This document shows, piece after piece, positions 54,948-64,000 of a stretch of 64,000 bases of DNA (position 1 is its first letter; the number at the start of each line of letters is the position of its first letter). The notes under the pieces are model-generated. The model worked only from the letters and a program-made list of their open reading frames with translations, was not told where the DNA came from and made no database searches. The position numbers and the translations under genes are program-made. Source of the DNA: Deltaproteobacteria bacterium (GTDB lineage Bacteria; Desulfobacterota; Desulfuromonadia; Geobacterales; Pseudopelobacteraceae); the NCBI GenBank assembly GCA_021781535.1, contig JAJXWO010000005.1, positions 61,252-125,251 of the forward strand, written 5' to 3'.

Positions 54948-57644
54948 ATGAAAATTTCGCCGGATAATGACGTGCTCGACTCATACAACTCTGCAGCAAC
55001 CCTTACGGTGGGCGGACAGAGTTTTCGCATCTACAAGGTCGATGCGCTGGAACGGGCCGGAGTCAGCAACGTAGCCAGGCTCCCCCGCACCCTCAAGATT
55101 CTTCTGGAAAACCTGCTGCGCAACGAAGACGGGGATACGGTCACCACTGACGATATCCTGGCCTTTGGTGACTGGCTGGAACATCGCACCTCAACGAGGG
55201 AAATTGCTTTCCGTCCCGGTCGTGTGTTGATGCAGGATTTTACCGGCGTGCCTGCCGTAGCCGATTTGGCTGCCATGAGGGACGCAGTCGCCGCTTCAGG
55301 GGGGGACCCGGAGTCGATCAACCCCCTGATTCCGGTTGATTTGGTTATCGATCACTCGGTGCAGGTGGATAGTTATGGTTCTCCTGGTTCTTTCCAGATC
55401 AATGTGGAACGTGAAATGGAGAGAAACCGGGAACGCTATGCTTTTCTGCGTTGGGGACAAAACGCCTTTGCCAACTTTCGGGTTGTCCCCCCCGGCACCG
55501 GAATTTGTCACCAGGTAAATCTGGAATATCTTGCCAGGGTCGTCTGGCAGGGCAGCGATGGAGGGGCAGCTGTTGCGTATCCCGATACCCTGCTTGGCAC
55601 TGACAGCCACACCACGATGATTAACGGTCTTGGCGTGCTCGGCTGGGGCGTCGGTGGGATCGAGGCAGAGGCCGCCATGCTGGGGCAGCCTGTATCAATG
55701 ACTATTCCTGATGTTGTTGGAGTGCTGCTCGAGGGGAGGCTCCAGCCCGGAGTGACCGCGACCGATCTGGTTCTCACGATTACCGAGCTGCTTCGCAAGA
55801 CCGGAGTGGTCGGGAAATTTGTGGAATTTTACGGGCCCGGTCTCGATGGCCTGACGATTGCCGACCGCGCCACCATCGCCAACATGTCCCCGGAGTATGG
55901 TGCTACCTGCGGTTATTTTCCCATTGACGCCGAAACCATCAATTATCTCCGCTTCACCGGCCGTGAAGAGGTGACGGCTTTAGTGGAGCTTTATGCCAGA
56001 GAACAGGGGTTATGGCGAGATGCTGATTCACCTGATCCGGCGTTCACGAAAACGGTAACGGTAGATCTCGCAAGCATTGCGCCCTGTCTGGCGGGTCCAA
56101 AAAGGCCCCAGGACCGGGTTCCCCTTGCCGAGCTTCCTACTACTGTTTCCCGGGCGCTACCAACGCCGCAGCACCTGAGAACAGCTCCTGTGTTCAATCT
56201 TGGTGTTGACTTGAAGGATGGAGATGTCGTTATCGCGGCTATTACCTCCTGCACCAACACCTCCAATCCGACTGTTATGCTGGCGGCCGCACTTCTCGCA
56301 AAAAAAGCGGTTGTGGCCGGTCTATCGGTCAAACCGTGGGTCAAGACGTCGCTTGCTCCCGGTTCAAAGGTAGTAATGGAGTACCTGCGCCGCTCCGGAC
56401 TGTATGAATTCCTGGTTGCGCTCGGGTTTGATCTGGTCGGCTACGGCTGTACAACCTGCATCGGCAATTCCGGCCCGCTGCCGAAGGCCATCGAAAACGC
56501 CATTATTTCAGGAGATCTTGCGGTTTCGGCCGTTCTTTCCGGGAACCGCAACTTTGAAGGACGCATCCACCCGCAGGCCACGTTGAGTTGGCTCGCTTCA
56601 CCGCCGCTGGTTGTCGCCTTTGCCCTGGCCGGGACCACACGGATTGATCTCACCTCTACGCCGCTCGGCACTGGTGCGGACGGCCGTCCGGTATATCTGA
56701 AAGATGTCTGGCCGTCACAAACTGAACTGCACGAACTGGTCGGGGAGATTACCCCGGAGATGTTCCGTTCCGGTTACGGGGACCTGTACGATGGCACTCC
56801 TGAATGGCAGGCGCTTGAAAACAATAGCTCTCCCACGTATCCATGGGATGCGCATTCCAGCTATGTGAAACAGCCGCCGTTTCTTCACACAGTTCGGTGT
56901 GCCGGAGAATTCCGTCTGCCGGGGGAAATGCGTATTCTGGCACTTTTCGGTGACTCAATTACGACAGATCACATTTCACCTGCTGGGGACATTGCTCCCG
57001 ATTCACCGGCGGGGAAGCATCTGCAACAGTTGGGAGTTGCGGTCTCTGATTTCAACTCCTACGGTTCACGGCGCGGGAACCATGATGTGATGGTGCGTGG
57101 TACTTTTGCCAATATCAGAATCAAAAACGAGATGACCCCGGAACGTGAAGGTGGCGTTACGGTGCATTACCCTAGCGGGGAACACCTGGCGATTTTTGAC
57201 GCTGCCGAGAGATACGCAGCTGAAAAAGTGCCGTTGGTGGTGGTTGCAGGCAAGGAATACGGTTCAGGTTCCAGTCGGGACTGGGCGGCAAAAGGACCTC
57301 TTTTGCTCGGCGTCCGCGCGGTGATAGCCGAAAGCTTCGAGCGGATCCATCGTTCAAACCTGATAGGCATGGGGATTTTGCCGTTGCAATTTATGGAAGG
57401 AGAAAACAGAAAAACGGTCGTCATTGACGGGAGTGAAACCATCGTGCTCACGGTTGCTGCGGCGGAGCTTAAGCCCGGCATGACTGTGACTGCAGAAATC
57501 AGCCGCCTGGATGGCACGACTACAACTATTTCCCTGAACAGCCGCCTGGATACAGCCACCGAAGTCGCATATTTCAAGGCTGGCGGCATACTCCCGTATG
57601 TTTTGCAGGGGTATCTGGCGCGGGTAAAACCCGGAAACTCATGA
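54948..57644 (+). CDS. acnA: aconitate hydratase A
   Basis: An 898-residue TCA-cycle enzyme interconverting citrate and isocitrate. It carries the 4Fe-4S cysteines in TSCTNTSNP and YGCTTCIGNSGPL, DSHTTMINGLGVLGWGVGGIEAEAAMLGQ and the C-terminal swivel domain (GDSITTDHISPAG, YGSRRGNHDVMVRG, GKEYGSGSSRDWAAKG). Length and domains match AcnA/IRP-type aconitases. AAGGTGG precedes the ATG. The element end is only 38 bp upstream, so any promoter now lies inside the element; before insertion it directly followed glmS. The next gene overlaps by 4 bp. Confidence 0.97.
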   Translation: MKISPDNDVLDSYNSAATLTVGGQSFRIYKVDALERAGVSNVARLPRTLKILLENLLRNEDGDTVTTDDILAFGDWLEHRTSTREIAFRPGRVLMQDFTGVPAVADLAAMRDAVAASGGDPESINPLIPVDLVIDHSVQVDSYGSPGSFQINVEREMERNRERYAFLRWGQNAFANFRVVPPGTGICHQVNLEYLARVVWQGSDGGAAVAYPDTLLGTDSHTTMINGLGVLGWGVGGIEAEAAMLGQPVSMTIPDVVGVLLEGRLQPGVTATDLVLTITELLRKTGVVGKFVEFYGPGLDGLTIADRATIANMSPEYGATCGYFPIDAETINYLRFTGREEVTALVELYAREQGLWRDADSPDPAFTKTVTVDLASIAPCLAGPKRPQDRVPLAELPTTVSRALPTPQHLRTAPVFNLGVDLKDGDVVIAAITSCTNTSNPTVMLAAALLAKKAVVAGLSVKPWVKTSLAPGSKVVMEYLRRSGLYEFLVALGFDLVGYGCTTCIGNSGPLPKAIENAIISGDLAVSAVLSGNRNFEGRIHPQATLSWLASPPLVVAFALAGTTRIDLTSTPLGTGADGRPVYLKDVWPSQTELHELVGEITPEMFRSGYGDLYDGTPEWQALENNSSPTYPWDAHSSYVKQPPFLHTVRCAGEFRLPGEMRILALFGDSITTDHISPAGDIAPDSPAGKHLQQLGVAVSDFNSYGSRRGNHDVMVRGTFANIRIKNEMTPEREGGVTVHYPSGEHLAIFDAAERYAAEKVPLVVVAGKEYGSGSSRDWAAKGPLLLGVRAVIAESFERIHRSNLIGMGILPLQFMEGENRKTVVIDGSETIVLTVAAAELKPGMTVTAEISRLDGTTTTISLNSRLDTATEVAYFKAGGILPYVLQGYLARVKPGNS

Positions 57645-58327
57645 GCGCAAAAAAAACAGTCATTGCCGTCGTGGGAATTGCTGTTGTTGCGCTGTCATTC
57701 TACTTTGATCTGCAGCATTTACTTACCCTTGATGCGCTCAAGGCCAACCATCAGGCATTGCTGGATTACTATGCCGCCCACACATTGTTCGTAGTGGCAG
57801 GTTTTATGATGGTGTATATCATCCAGACCGCCCTTTCCCTGCCCGGTGCTGCCATCATGTCGCTGGCCGCCGGGGCAATATTCGGCTCGGTTATGGGAAC
57901 GATTTATGCCGTCATCGCCGCAACGCTTGGTGCTACTCTGGCATTTCTGGCGGTACGGTATCTCTTCCGTGAATCGGTATTGAACAGGTTTGGAGCAAAA
58001 CTGGAAGGCATGAACCGGGAACTGGAGGAGCGTGGATTCAGTTATCTGCTGTTTTTGCGTCTGGTTCCCGTATTCCCGTTTTTCCTGATCAATCTGGCTG
58101 CAGGTTTGACCCGGCTGCCGCTGCGGACGTTTGTCCTCGGCACCATGTTCGGCATCATTCCGGGGGGATTTGTCTACGTCAATGCCGGAGCCAGCCTGGC
58201 AACCATTGCATCGCTCTCCGGTATTGCCTCGCCACGCGTGCTTGGCTCGTTTGCCCTGCTGGGGCTTTTTGCCTTGATCCCGGTGCTGTTCAACAGACTC
58301 AAGAACAGAAAACATCCCGCACTATAA
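57641..58327 (+). CDS. TVP38/TMEM64 (DedA-like) membrane protein
   Basis: A 228-residue inner-membrane protein with about five or six hydrophobic segments and the VTT/SNARE-associated domain (LPGAAIMSLAAGAIFGSVMGT, FLRLVPVFPFFLINLAAGLTRL, LGTMFGIIPGGFVYVNAGA). Members are implicated in lipid scrambling or undecaprenyl phosphate recycling; the substrate here is unknown. Its ATG overlaps the acnA stop by 4 bp, implying translational coupling. Confidence 0.9.
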   Translation: MSAKKTVIAVVGIAVVALSFYFDLQHLLTLDALKANHQALLDYYAAHTLFVVAGFMMVYIIQTALSLPGAAIMSLAAGAIFGSVMGTIYAVIAATLGATLAFLAVRYLFRESVLNRFGAKLEGMNRELEERGFSYLLFLRLVPVFPFFLINLAAGLTRLPLRTFVLGTMFGIIPGGFVYVNAGASLATIASLSGIASPRVLGSFALLGLFALIPVLFNRLKNRKHPAL

Positions 58328-58339
58328 ACTGTGCCGTTC

Positions 58340-59395
58340 ATGCCCCAACCGCTACTTTCAATTGTTATTCCGACCCTCAATGAAGCAGACGTTCTCCCTG
58401 ATCTGTTAGGTGATCTCAAAAAACAACGGAATATATTCCTTGAGATCATCGTTGGTGATGGTGGTTCCTCGGACGCGACCCGGTCAGTGGCGGAAGCGTC
58501 TGGCGCATTATTTGTCAACGCCAGGCGGGGCCGGGGAGTGCAAATGAATGCCGCAGCAGCATGTGCGTCCGGCGACTACATTCTTTTTCTGCATGCCGAC
58601 TCTCGCATTGATGACCCCTGCCTTCTCAGCAATGCCGTAAATGCTATATGGTTGGAGAAGCACGAGCATGACTGCGTTGCCGGCCATTTTTGTCTCCAGT
58701 TTATGCGTACAACGCACTGCAACGTCATGGGCTATCGCTATATCGAAGAGAAGAGCGCCTTTAACCGTGTAAATACCACAAATGGTGATCAGGGGTTGTT
58801 GCTTGCAAAGGGATTCTTCACAGACCTTGGCGGTTTCGATGAACGTAGGCCGTTTCTGGAAGATCAATGCATTGCCGAGAGCATCAGAGCTCAGGGGAAA
58901 TGGATTACGCTTCCTGGTTATCTTAAAACTTCGGCACGACGGTTTGAGGCGGAGGGATTCCATCGCCGCTACATTTTGATGAGCATGATGATGGGATTGC
59001 ACAGTATCGGTATGAAAAGTTTTTTTGATCGTGCGACAGGGGTGTACCGGATACAGCAGGACGCGGGCACACTTGCCTTGTCACCGTTTTTCTCTCTCAT
59101 CTGGCGTATGATGTATGGCGACTGGGGTCTCTGGGGCTCAATTCAGGTCTTTTATCTCCTGGGTAGATATATCCGGCAGAACTCCTGGCAGATGTTCTTT
59201 TTTCTTGATGTATGGTTGCGGCCCCGGATTGGACCTGGGCGTTATCCCTTTTTGGGTTTTCATGATAGGATTTTCGGGCCATGCACAAACTTCAGGGTGT
59301 TTGACGCGCTTACAGGACTGTTCTGCTTTATCTGGTTTATGGGTGTGCTTTCGCCGTTTTTCCGGTTTGCAGACTATAAAAGAGAACAAAAATAA
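58340..59395 (+). CDS. family 2 glycosyltransferase (TIGR04283-like)
   Basis: A 351-residue protein. The N-terminal GT-A domain has LSIVIPTLNEADVL, IIVGDGGSSDAT, RGRGVQMN and LFLHADSRIDD (the DxD-like motif), then NGDQGLLLAKGFF and EDQCIAESI. This pattern matches the TIGR04283 family, named from arsenosugar loci. The protein is longer than the usual 220-240 residues: residues about 240-351 add an aromatic region with possible membrane segments. A GTG three codons upstream (58331) is an alternative start; neither has a good ribosome-binding site. It lies 12 bp after the TVP38 gene. Confidence 0.85.
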   Translation: MPQPLLSIVIPTLNEADVLPDLLGDLKKQRNIFLEIIVGDGGSSDATRSVAEASGALFVNARRGRGVQMNAAAACASGDYILFLHADSRIDDPCLLSNAVNAIWLEKHEHDCVAGHFCLQFMRTTHCNVMGYRYIEEKSAFNRVNTTNGDQGLLLAKGFFTDLGGFDERRPFLEDQCIAESIRAQGKWITLPGYLKTSARRFEAEGFHRRYILMSMMMGLHSIGMKSFFDRATGVYRIQQDAGTLALSPFFSLIWRMMYGDWGLWGSIQVFYLLGRYIRQNSWQMFFFLDVWLRPRIGPGRYPFLGFHDRIFGPCTNFRVFDALTGLFCFIWFMGVLSPFFRFADYKREQK

Positions 59396-59563
59396 AATAA
59401 GGACCGAGCATTGTGTAAATAATTGCGGGTGCCTCTCTTCAGCCTGCACATGGCGATGAGCCGGCTACTGCAGCAACCGCGTGGTGGTGTTTGACTAATT
59501 ACTGCTGAATGCTATAATTTTTAAAATAAGCTTGTTACTGCTGCCCCAAACAAGGTGACAGGT

Positions 59564-60556
59564 ATGGCAGCTCAGTTTATGGTAACCCACAATCTGGATG
59601 CTCTTCTAGAGCGTTTTCGGCGGTACGCCGAAGTACACGGACCTGTCCGTGGAGATGACGGGGTAGTGCGTTTTTCTGCACTTATACCAGGAATACTTCC
59701 TGATCTTTCTGCTGTCCGCACTTTGCTCCCCCCAAAAAAATATTTGCTGCATCCGCAGGAAACAATTCTAAGCTATACAGAGAAAGACGGTTACCAGGCA
59801 CCGGAAGAGGATGTACGCCCTCTGATTTTGTTTGGACTCCATCCCTGTGATCTTGCGGGGATAAACTATCTTGATCAGATTTTTATGGGCGATGACCCTG
59901 ATCCCCTGTATGCCGCCCGGCGTTCTGCCCAGACTCTAATCGGCATTTCCTGTATTCCGGATGAGTTCTGCTCATGCCATCTTGCAATATCTCCACTTAA
60001 ACCGCTGTCGGACCTGTTTTTTCATCATGTGGAAGGTGGGTTTGCCGTCGCCAGTTCCACTCCCCGGGGAGAGGAGCTCCTTGAAAGTGCGAAGGACATT
60101 CTTGAGGAACTGAACGTGATCATACCTGAAGACGCTCGCCGTTTTTTTGGTCAGACCGCTTCAATGCGAGTGCGCCCGGAACTCGATGTGGCGCTTCCGG
60201 AGTGGCAGGAACTTGCCGATCGCTGTCTGGGGTGCGGTGCCTGTTCTCTCTGTTGTCCTACCTGCTACTGTTTTGATGTGTTGGAGTTCAGCGGGCTGGA
60301 TGGCTGCTCTGCAGAGAGGGTGCGTCGATGGGATAACTGCTTGTTCAAGAGCCATGCCCAGGTTGCGGGCGGTATGAGTTTCCGGAAGGATCGGGCGGAA
60401 CGCTTCCGTTATCGTTACCGTCATAAATATTGTGGTTTCGGTCCCTTACAGGGGATCCCGTCCTGTGTTGGCTGCGGCCGATGCAGGGTTGTCTGCCCGG
60501 CCGGTCTGGATCTTCGACCTCTGGCTATGCGGTTGGAGGGTGCGTGCCGTGAATAG
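59564..60556 (+). CDS. hydB: sulfhydrogenase/NiFe hydrogenase beta subunit, 4Fe-4S
   Basis: A 330-residue iron-sulfur subunit (HydB/AsrA-type). Residues about 1-200 are the conserved ligand domain (VRPLILFGLHPCDLAGINYLDQIF, GISCIPDEFCSCH). Two ferredoxin-type clusters follow in CLGCGACSLCCPTC and CVGCGRCRVVCP. It passes electrons between the small subunit and the flavoprotein. The ATG at 59564 has AGGTGA 6 bp upstream. First gene of a tight four-gene operon (hydBGDA) with overlapping codons. Confidence 0.9.
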   Translation: MAAQFMVTHNLDALLERFRRYAEVHGPVRGDDGVVRFSALIPGILPDLSAVRTLLPPKKYLLHPQETILSYTEKDGYQAPEEDVRPLILFGLHPCDLAGINYLDQIFMGDDPDPLYAARRSAQTLIGISCIPDEFCSCHLAISPLKPLSDLFFHHVEGGFAVASSTPRGEELLESAKDILEELNVIIPEDARRFFGQTASMRVRPELDVALPEWQELADRCLGCGACSLCCPTCYCFDVLEFSGLDGCSAERVRRWDNCLFKSHAQVAGGMSFRKDRAERFRYRYRHKYCGFGPLQGIPSCVGCGRCRVVCPAGLDLRPLAMRLEGACRE

Positions 60557-61385
60557 CACTATCCCTGTCCCAGCAGTGGTCTTGAGAATCCGTCAAGTGA
60601 CAGCCGATACCTCGTTGCTTACGATTCGTACGAAATTTGATCACCCAGTCGCGTCTTTGTTCCTGCCCGGGCAGTTTCTGCAGCTCTCCCTCCCCGGGGC
60701 CGGTGAGATTCCGTTATCGTATTGCGGCTCCCCCTCGTCAGAAGGAGATATTGAACTCTGTATCCGTCATATCGGCCATGTAACCACTTCGCTGAAAGCT
60801 ATAGTTCCGGGGAGCCCCATCGGGGTACGGGGGCCTTTTGGGAGGGGGTTTCCGATGTCTACTTATGCCGGCCAGGATCTGCTGCTGGTCGCGGGAGGTT
60901 TGGGGATGGCTCCGCTCCGCTCACTTCTTTTGGCATTGTTGAAACAGCGTGAATTTTTGGGACGTCTGACCCTTTTGTACGGTGTTCGCGAAATCAAGAG
61001 TCTGCTCTTTCTGGATGAGTTGCTGGAGCTGCAAAGGGAGGGGATGATAGAGCTGCAAGTGGCGGCTGACCACCCAGGGCACTGCCTTGATGGCCCCCCC
61101 GGCTGCCGGATTGCCCTGCTGCCGGCGCTGCTGGATGGACTTGACATTGATCCGGGACACAGCTGCGCTGCACTGTGCGGCCCTCCGGTAGTTTACCCTC
61201 TTCTGGTATCCGGCCTGCAATTGCTGGGAGTGCCAGATGGCCGGATACATCTCTCTATGGAGCGGCGTATGAAATGTGGCGTCGGGCGTTGCGGACATTG
61301 CGCTGTGGGGACGCGTTTGTGCTGTGTTGACGGTCCGGTGTTCAGCTATGCCGAGTTGGCCGGATTAGAAGGGGCGCTCGTATGA
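60549..61385 (+). CDS. hydG: sulfhydrogenase gamma subunit, FAD/NAD(P)-binding
   Basis: A 278-residue flavoprotein of the dihydroorotate dehydrogenase electron-transfer/ferredoxin reductase type. It has an FAD-binding barrel (about 10-105; GQFLQLSLPGAGEIPLSYCG, GVRGPFGRGFPM), an NAD(P)-binding domain (LLVAGGLGMAPLRSLLL, CGPPVVYPLL) and a C-terminal 2Fe-2S motif MKCGVGRCGHCAVG. The start is GTG at 60549, overlapping the hydB stop by 8 bp. It couples hydrogen to NAD(P)H. Confidence 0.9.
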   Translation: MNSTIPVPAVVLRIRQVTADTSLLTIRTKFDHPVASLFLPGQFLQLSLPGAGEIPLSYCGSPSSEGDIELCIRHIGHVTTSLKAIVPGSPIGVRGPFGRGFPMSTYAGQDLLLVAGGLGMAPLRSLLLALLKQREFLGRLTLLYGVREIKSLLFLDELLELQREGMIELQVAADHPGHCLDGPPGCRIALLPALLDGLDIDPGHSCAALCGPPVVYPLLVSGLQLLGVPDGRIHLSMERRMKCGVGRCGHCAVGTRLCCVDGPVFSYAELAGLEGALV

Positions 61386-62125
61386 AGAAGCTGCGGCTCG
61401 CCATAGCCGGGTTGACTGCCTGTTCAGGCTGTCAGCTTTCGCTGCTGAACTGTGAAGATGAGCTGCCGGAGCTACTTGAAAATTTTGAGTTCCACTTTTT
61501 TCCGATGGCTTGTTCGCCAGCCTTGTTGACAGGTCGATATGATGCTGCGTTAGTGGAGGGGTGTCTCTCCATGCCGCATGAAAAAGTAGTGCTGCAGGAG
61601 CTGCGGAGGCGAAGTGTCTATCTGATTGCACTGGGTACCTGCGCCATTTGTGGTGGAGTGGCAGCCCTGAGGAATGGTGAAGAGCGAGAACTGTTGCGAC
61701 AACAGGTATATGGCCAGCATCCGGTTGCCGCTGAAACCTTTGATCCCATGCCGCTGCAGAACGTGGTGCAGGTGGATGCCGCTATCACCGGCTGTCCTCC
61801 GGAAAAACAAGAGCTGCTCAGGATGCTGGCGGGATTGGTTCGTGGAGTGCTTCCTGTCAGTATTGACTACCCGGTCTGTACAGAATGCAGAATGCAGGAA
61901 AACCTTTGCCTGCTGACGGAACGTAACATGCTTTGTCTTGGCCCATTGACCATGGGCGGCTGCGGCGCGCGCTGCCCAAGTTTGGCGGTCCCCTGTGAGG
62001 GGTGCCGGGGGGCGGTGACGGAGGCCAATTTGATCGAGGTTCTTAAAATCTATGCACAAAAAGGGTTTGACCGGCAGAGCATACTTGAGCGATTGCATCG
62101 TTTTTCCCCGGAGTGGAAACAATGA
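61382..62125 (+). CDS. hydD: NiFe hydrogenase small (delta) subunit
   Basis: A 247-residue member of the NADH-ubiquinone oxidoreductase 20-kDa/hydrogenase small-subunit family. The proximal cluster motif is TACSGCQLSLLNCEDEL, with GTCAICGGVAALRN, AITGCPPEK, CTECRMQENLCLL and GCGARCPSLAVPCEGCRG as further cysteine motifs, likely holding three 4Fe-4S clusters. The ATG overlaps the hydG stop by 4 bp. It relays electrons to the NiFe site of HydA. Confidence 0.92.
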   Translation: MKKLRLAIAGLTACSGCQLSLLNCEDELPELLENFEFHFFPMACSPALLTGRYDAALVEGCLSMPHEKVVLQELRRRSVYLIALGTCAICGGVAALRNGEERELLRQQVYGQHPVAAETFDPMPLQNVVQVDAAITGCPPEKQELLRMLAGLVRGVLPVSIDYPVCTECRMQENLCLLTERNMLCLGPLTMGGCGARCPSLAVPCEGCRGAVTEANLIEVLKIYAQKGFDRQSILERLHRFSPEWKQ

Positions 62126-63357
62126 GCAGCCAGAGTAAGATCGACATACTAACGAGGGTGGAAGGGCATGGCTCTGTCGAACTGATCCGAGATGGAGGAC
62201 GGGTGGTTGACGCCTGCCTCCATTTGAGCGAATCGCCCAGGCTGTTTGAAGCTTTGCTCGTAGGCAGACGATTTGATGAGATTCCTGATATCGCCTGTCG
62301 GATCTGCTCGATCTGTTCTACCGTCCACAAGGTGGCGGCACTGCAGGCGGTGGAACAGGTCATGGGCATTGTCGTATCACGGCAAACTGGGCTACTGCGC
62401 GAATTGGCGGTGCAGGGGGGGCAGATCGAGAGTCACGCCCTGCACATATTCTGTCTGGTGTTGCCGGATTATCTGGGGGTGAACGGTATTCAGCAATTAG
62501 CAACAGTTGAACCGGAAACACTGAAGATGGGACTCAAAATCAAAAGGCTTGGTAACCTGATCCAGGAAATAATCGGAGGTCGTGCCATACATCCGTTTAA
62601 TCTAATGGTGGGTGGGGTGGGAAAGGTGCCTGAAGCCAGCCAGTTACAGAGTATGGGAGATGGTCTTGCAGCTGTCCGTCAGGATGTGGCCGCAAGTATC
62701 AGTTTTGTTTTTGGCCTAGATGATGTTCTGCCTCCATTGGCGATGCTTCCCTACTGTGTAGTGAGCGGGGGGCCGCCGCTTTTTGGTGATCGCCTGACGA
62801 CATCGGCAGCAACGACCATTTTCGCCAGTTCGGCAGTTGCCTGGTTGAACGAAAGTGTGGAATTGCATACACATGCAAAAGTCAGCCGCTTCAGGGAAAC
62901 AACACCTTATTTTGTTGGACCTCTGGCCCGTCTGGCAGCATCAATGCCATCGGAGTATGCCGCTCATTTTACTGGCTCATCAATCAGATCATCTCTAAAA
63001 GCAAGAATAATAGAGCTTCAGCAGGCCGTAGAGCGGGCGCAGGTATTAATCAAACAGCTGCTTGATAATGGTCTGAAAAAAGAGATGCCTGTCATGGCTG
63101 TTCCGGCACAAGGTGAGGGCGTATCTTTGATGGAGGCGCCGCGTGGCGTGCTCCTGCACAATTACTGTTTTGATAATCGCGGTGTTTGCCGTGCTGCGAA
63201 TATCATTACCCCGACTGCAATTAACCAGGCAGCTATTAAAATAGCGTTGAAAGAGCTTGTAGCCGCAATGGATGGTGCTGGTTATGATCAGATCAAGGCT
63301 GCCGCAGAAATTCTTGTTCGTTGCTATGACCCCTGTATTTCCTGTGCTGTACACTGA
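62122..63357 (+). CDS. hydA: NiFe hydrogenase large (alpha) subunit
   Basis: A 411-residue catalytic subunit of a group 3b-type bidirectional (sulf)hydrogenase. The NiFe ligands are RICSICSTVHK (L1-type RxCxxCxxxH) and DPCISCAVH at the C-terminus. Also visible are TRVEGHG and SPRLFEALLVGRRFDEIPD. Unusually, the frame ends directly after the His of DPCxxCxxH, so there is no C-terminal peptide for a maturation endopeptidase to remove. The ATG at 62122 overlaps the hydD stop; a GTG at 62113 is also in frame. The rRNA operon follows. Confidence 0.93.
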   Translation: MSSQSKIDILTRVEGHGSVELIRDGGRVVDACLHLSESPRLFEALLVGRRFDEIPDIACRICSICSTVHKVAALQAVEQVMGIVVSRQTGLLRELAVQGGQIESHALHIFCLVLPDYLGVNGIQQLATVEPETLKMGLKIKRLGNLIQEIIGGRAIHPFNLMVGGVGKVPEASQLQSMGDGLAAVRQDVAASISFVFGLDDVLPPLAMLPYCVVSGGPPLFGDRLTTSAATTIFASSAVAWLNESVELHTHAKVSRFRETTPYFVGPLARLAASMPSEYAAHFTGSSIRSSLKARIIELQQAVERAQVLIKQLLDNGLKKEMPVMAVPAQGEGVSLMEAPRGVLLHNYCFDNRGVCRAANIITPTAINQAAIKIALKELVAAMDGAGYDQIKAAAEILVRCYDPCISCAVH

Positions 63358-63391
63358 TGCATTTTTTATTTCATAGACATTCATTTTTATT

Positions 63392-63419
63392 TTGACAACC
63401 TTTAAAAGTTTATGATAGA
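63392..63419 (+). promoter_or_regulatory. possible upstream rRNA promoter
   Basis: TTGACA (63392-63397), a 16-bp spacer, then GATAGA (63414-63419). The -10 match is poor. It lies about 280 bp before the 16S gene, in position to be an upstream rrn promoter. Confidence 0.4.
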
Positions 63420-63516
63420 AAACGAGTCCCTTTTGAGACAGCAGTTTTGTCCGGCGGGGTGCTCTTTTGAAAAAAGTCGGTTTGCAAAAAAGATTGTCGC
63501 TTCTGAAAAAAAGTTG

Positions 63517-63545
63517 TTGACAGTCGAAACCGATTTGAGTATGTT
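63517..63545 (+). promoter_or_regulatory. rRNA operon promoter
   Basis: TTGACA (63517-63522), a 17-bp spacer and TATGTT (63540-63545), about 150 bp before the 16S gene. The sequence GGTCTTTGAAAACC (63585-63598) downstream resembles an rRNA antitermination boxA. The whole 63358-63695 gap is rRNA leader; an open frame at 63412-63633 within it is not a gene. Confidence 0.65.
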
Positions 63546-63695
63546 GTCCGTCTGGTTGCAACGCAGGTTTTTGGTTGCGGCGCTGGTCTTTGAAAACCGA
63601 ATAGCAGTTAGTAAAGTGATTTGTGAGCAGTAACTGCAAAAAGCAATTTTTGCCAGAAGTAGATTTTGAGATTAAGTTATCAGACTATTCACTAT

Positions 63696-64000
<305 letters not shown>

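Noticed and set aside
63412..63633. 73-codon ORF upstream of 16S rRNA
   Set aside because: Lies in the rRNA leader with promoter and boxA-like sequences; no ribosome-binding site.

Overview
The window looks like chromosomal DNA from a member of the Geobacterales/Desulfuromonadia (Geobacter, Trichlorobacter or Pelobacter propionicus type). This is inferred from an octaheme lipoprotein cytochrome, futalosine-pathway menaquinone synthesis (MqnD), an orphan nuoMN pair, many PAS and c-di-GMP signalling proteins, a group 3b-type NiFe hydrogenase operon and the 5' part of a 16S rRNA gene. No species name can be read from the sequence.

Layout. 0-9.2 kb: a sigma54-type promoter and a small exported Lys/Ala-rich protein, a PASTA-octaheme cytochrome, an S4 RNA-binding protein, hemE, a VOC protein, a WbuC-type cupin, an SH3-like protein, an aminotransferase behind a possible transcription attenuator, tatA and a DUF3187 protein. 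9.2-27.5 kb: metY, an amidohydrolase, moeA, nfo, a DUF3820 gene with no normal start codon, uvrA, a hybrid histidine kinase, a GGDEF-EAL protein, glmU and mfd. 27.6-29.7 kb: a small accessory patch with a HEPN-like protein and an autoinhibited Fic protein. 29.8-36.6 kb: nuoM-nuoN, the opposing yjdM-dtd-mqnD operon, a YbaK-type deacylase, a truncated group II intron with palindromes, and a DUF362 ferredoxin-like protein. 36.9-44.5 kb: a DUF4388 protein, an L,D-transpeptidase, PBP1A and glmS.

The standout is 44,485-54,909. This 10.4-kb segment starts 24 bp after the glmS stop codon, exactly where Tn7 inserts. It is bounded by a 5-bp direct repeat (TCAGG) and by inverted TGTA-starting ends that carry TnsB-site-like repeats (AAATAAAGTTGGC). 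Two tandem sites lie at the glmS-proximal end and three spaced sites at the distal end, which is the Tn7 R/L arrangement. No tnsA, B, C, D or E gene is present. Instead it carries secreted or lipoprotein cargo: a large FN3/FG-GAP/metallopeptidase-like gene broken by an 11-bp tandem duplication and a second frameshift, a DUF4124 protein, a lipoprotein and a phospholipase C-like protein, plus an IS1595 remnant. I read it as a non-autonomous or decayed Tn7-like element that separated glmS from acnA.

54.9-64 kb: acnA, a TVP38/DedA-like membrane protein and a glycosyltransferase, then a four-gene sulfhydrogenase-type operon (hydBGDA) and the promoter region and 5' end of an rRNA operon.
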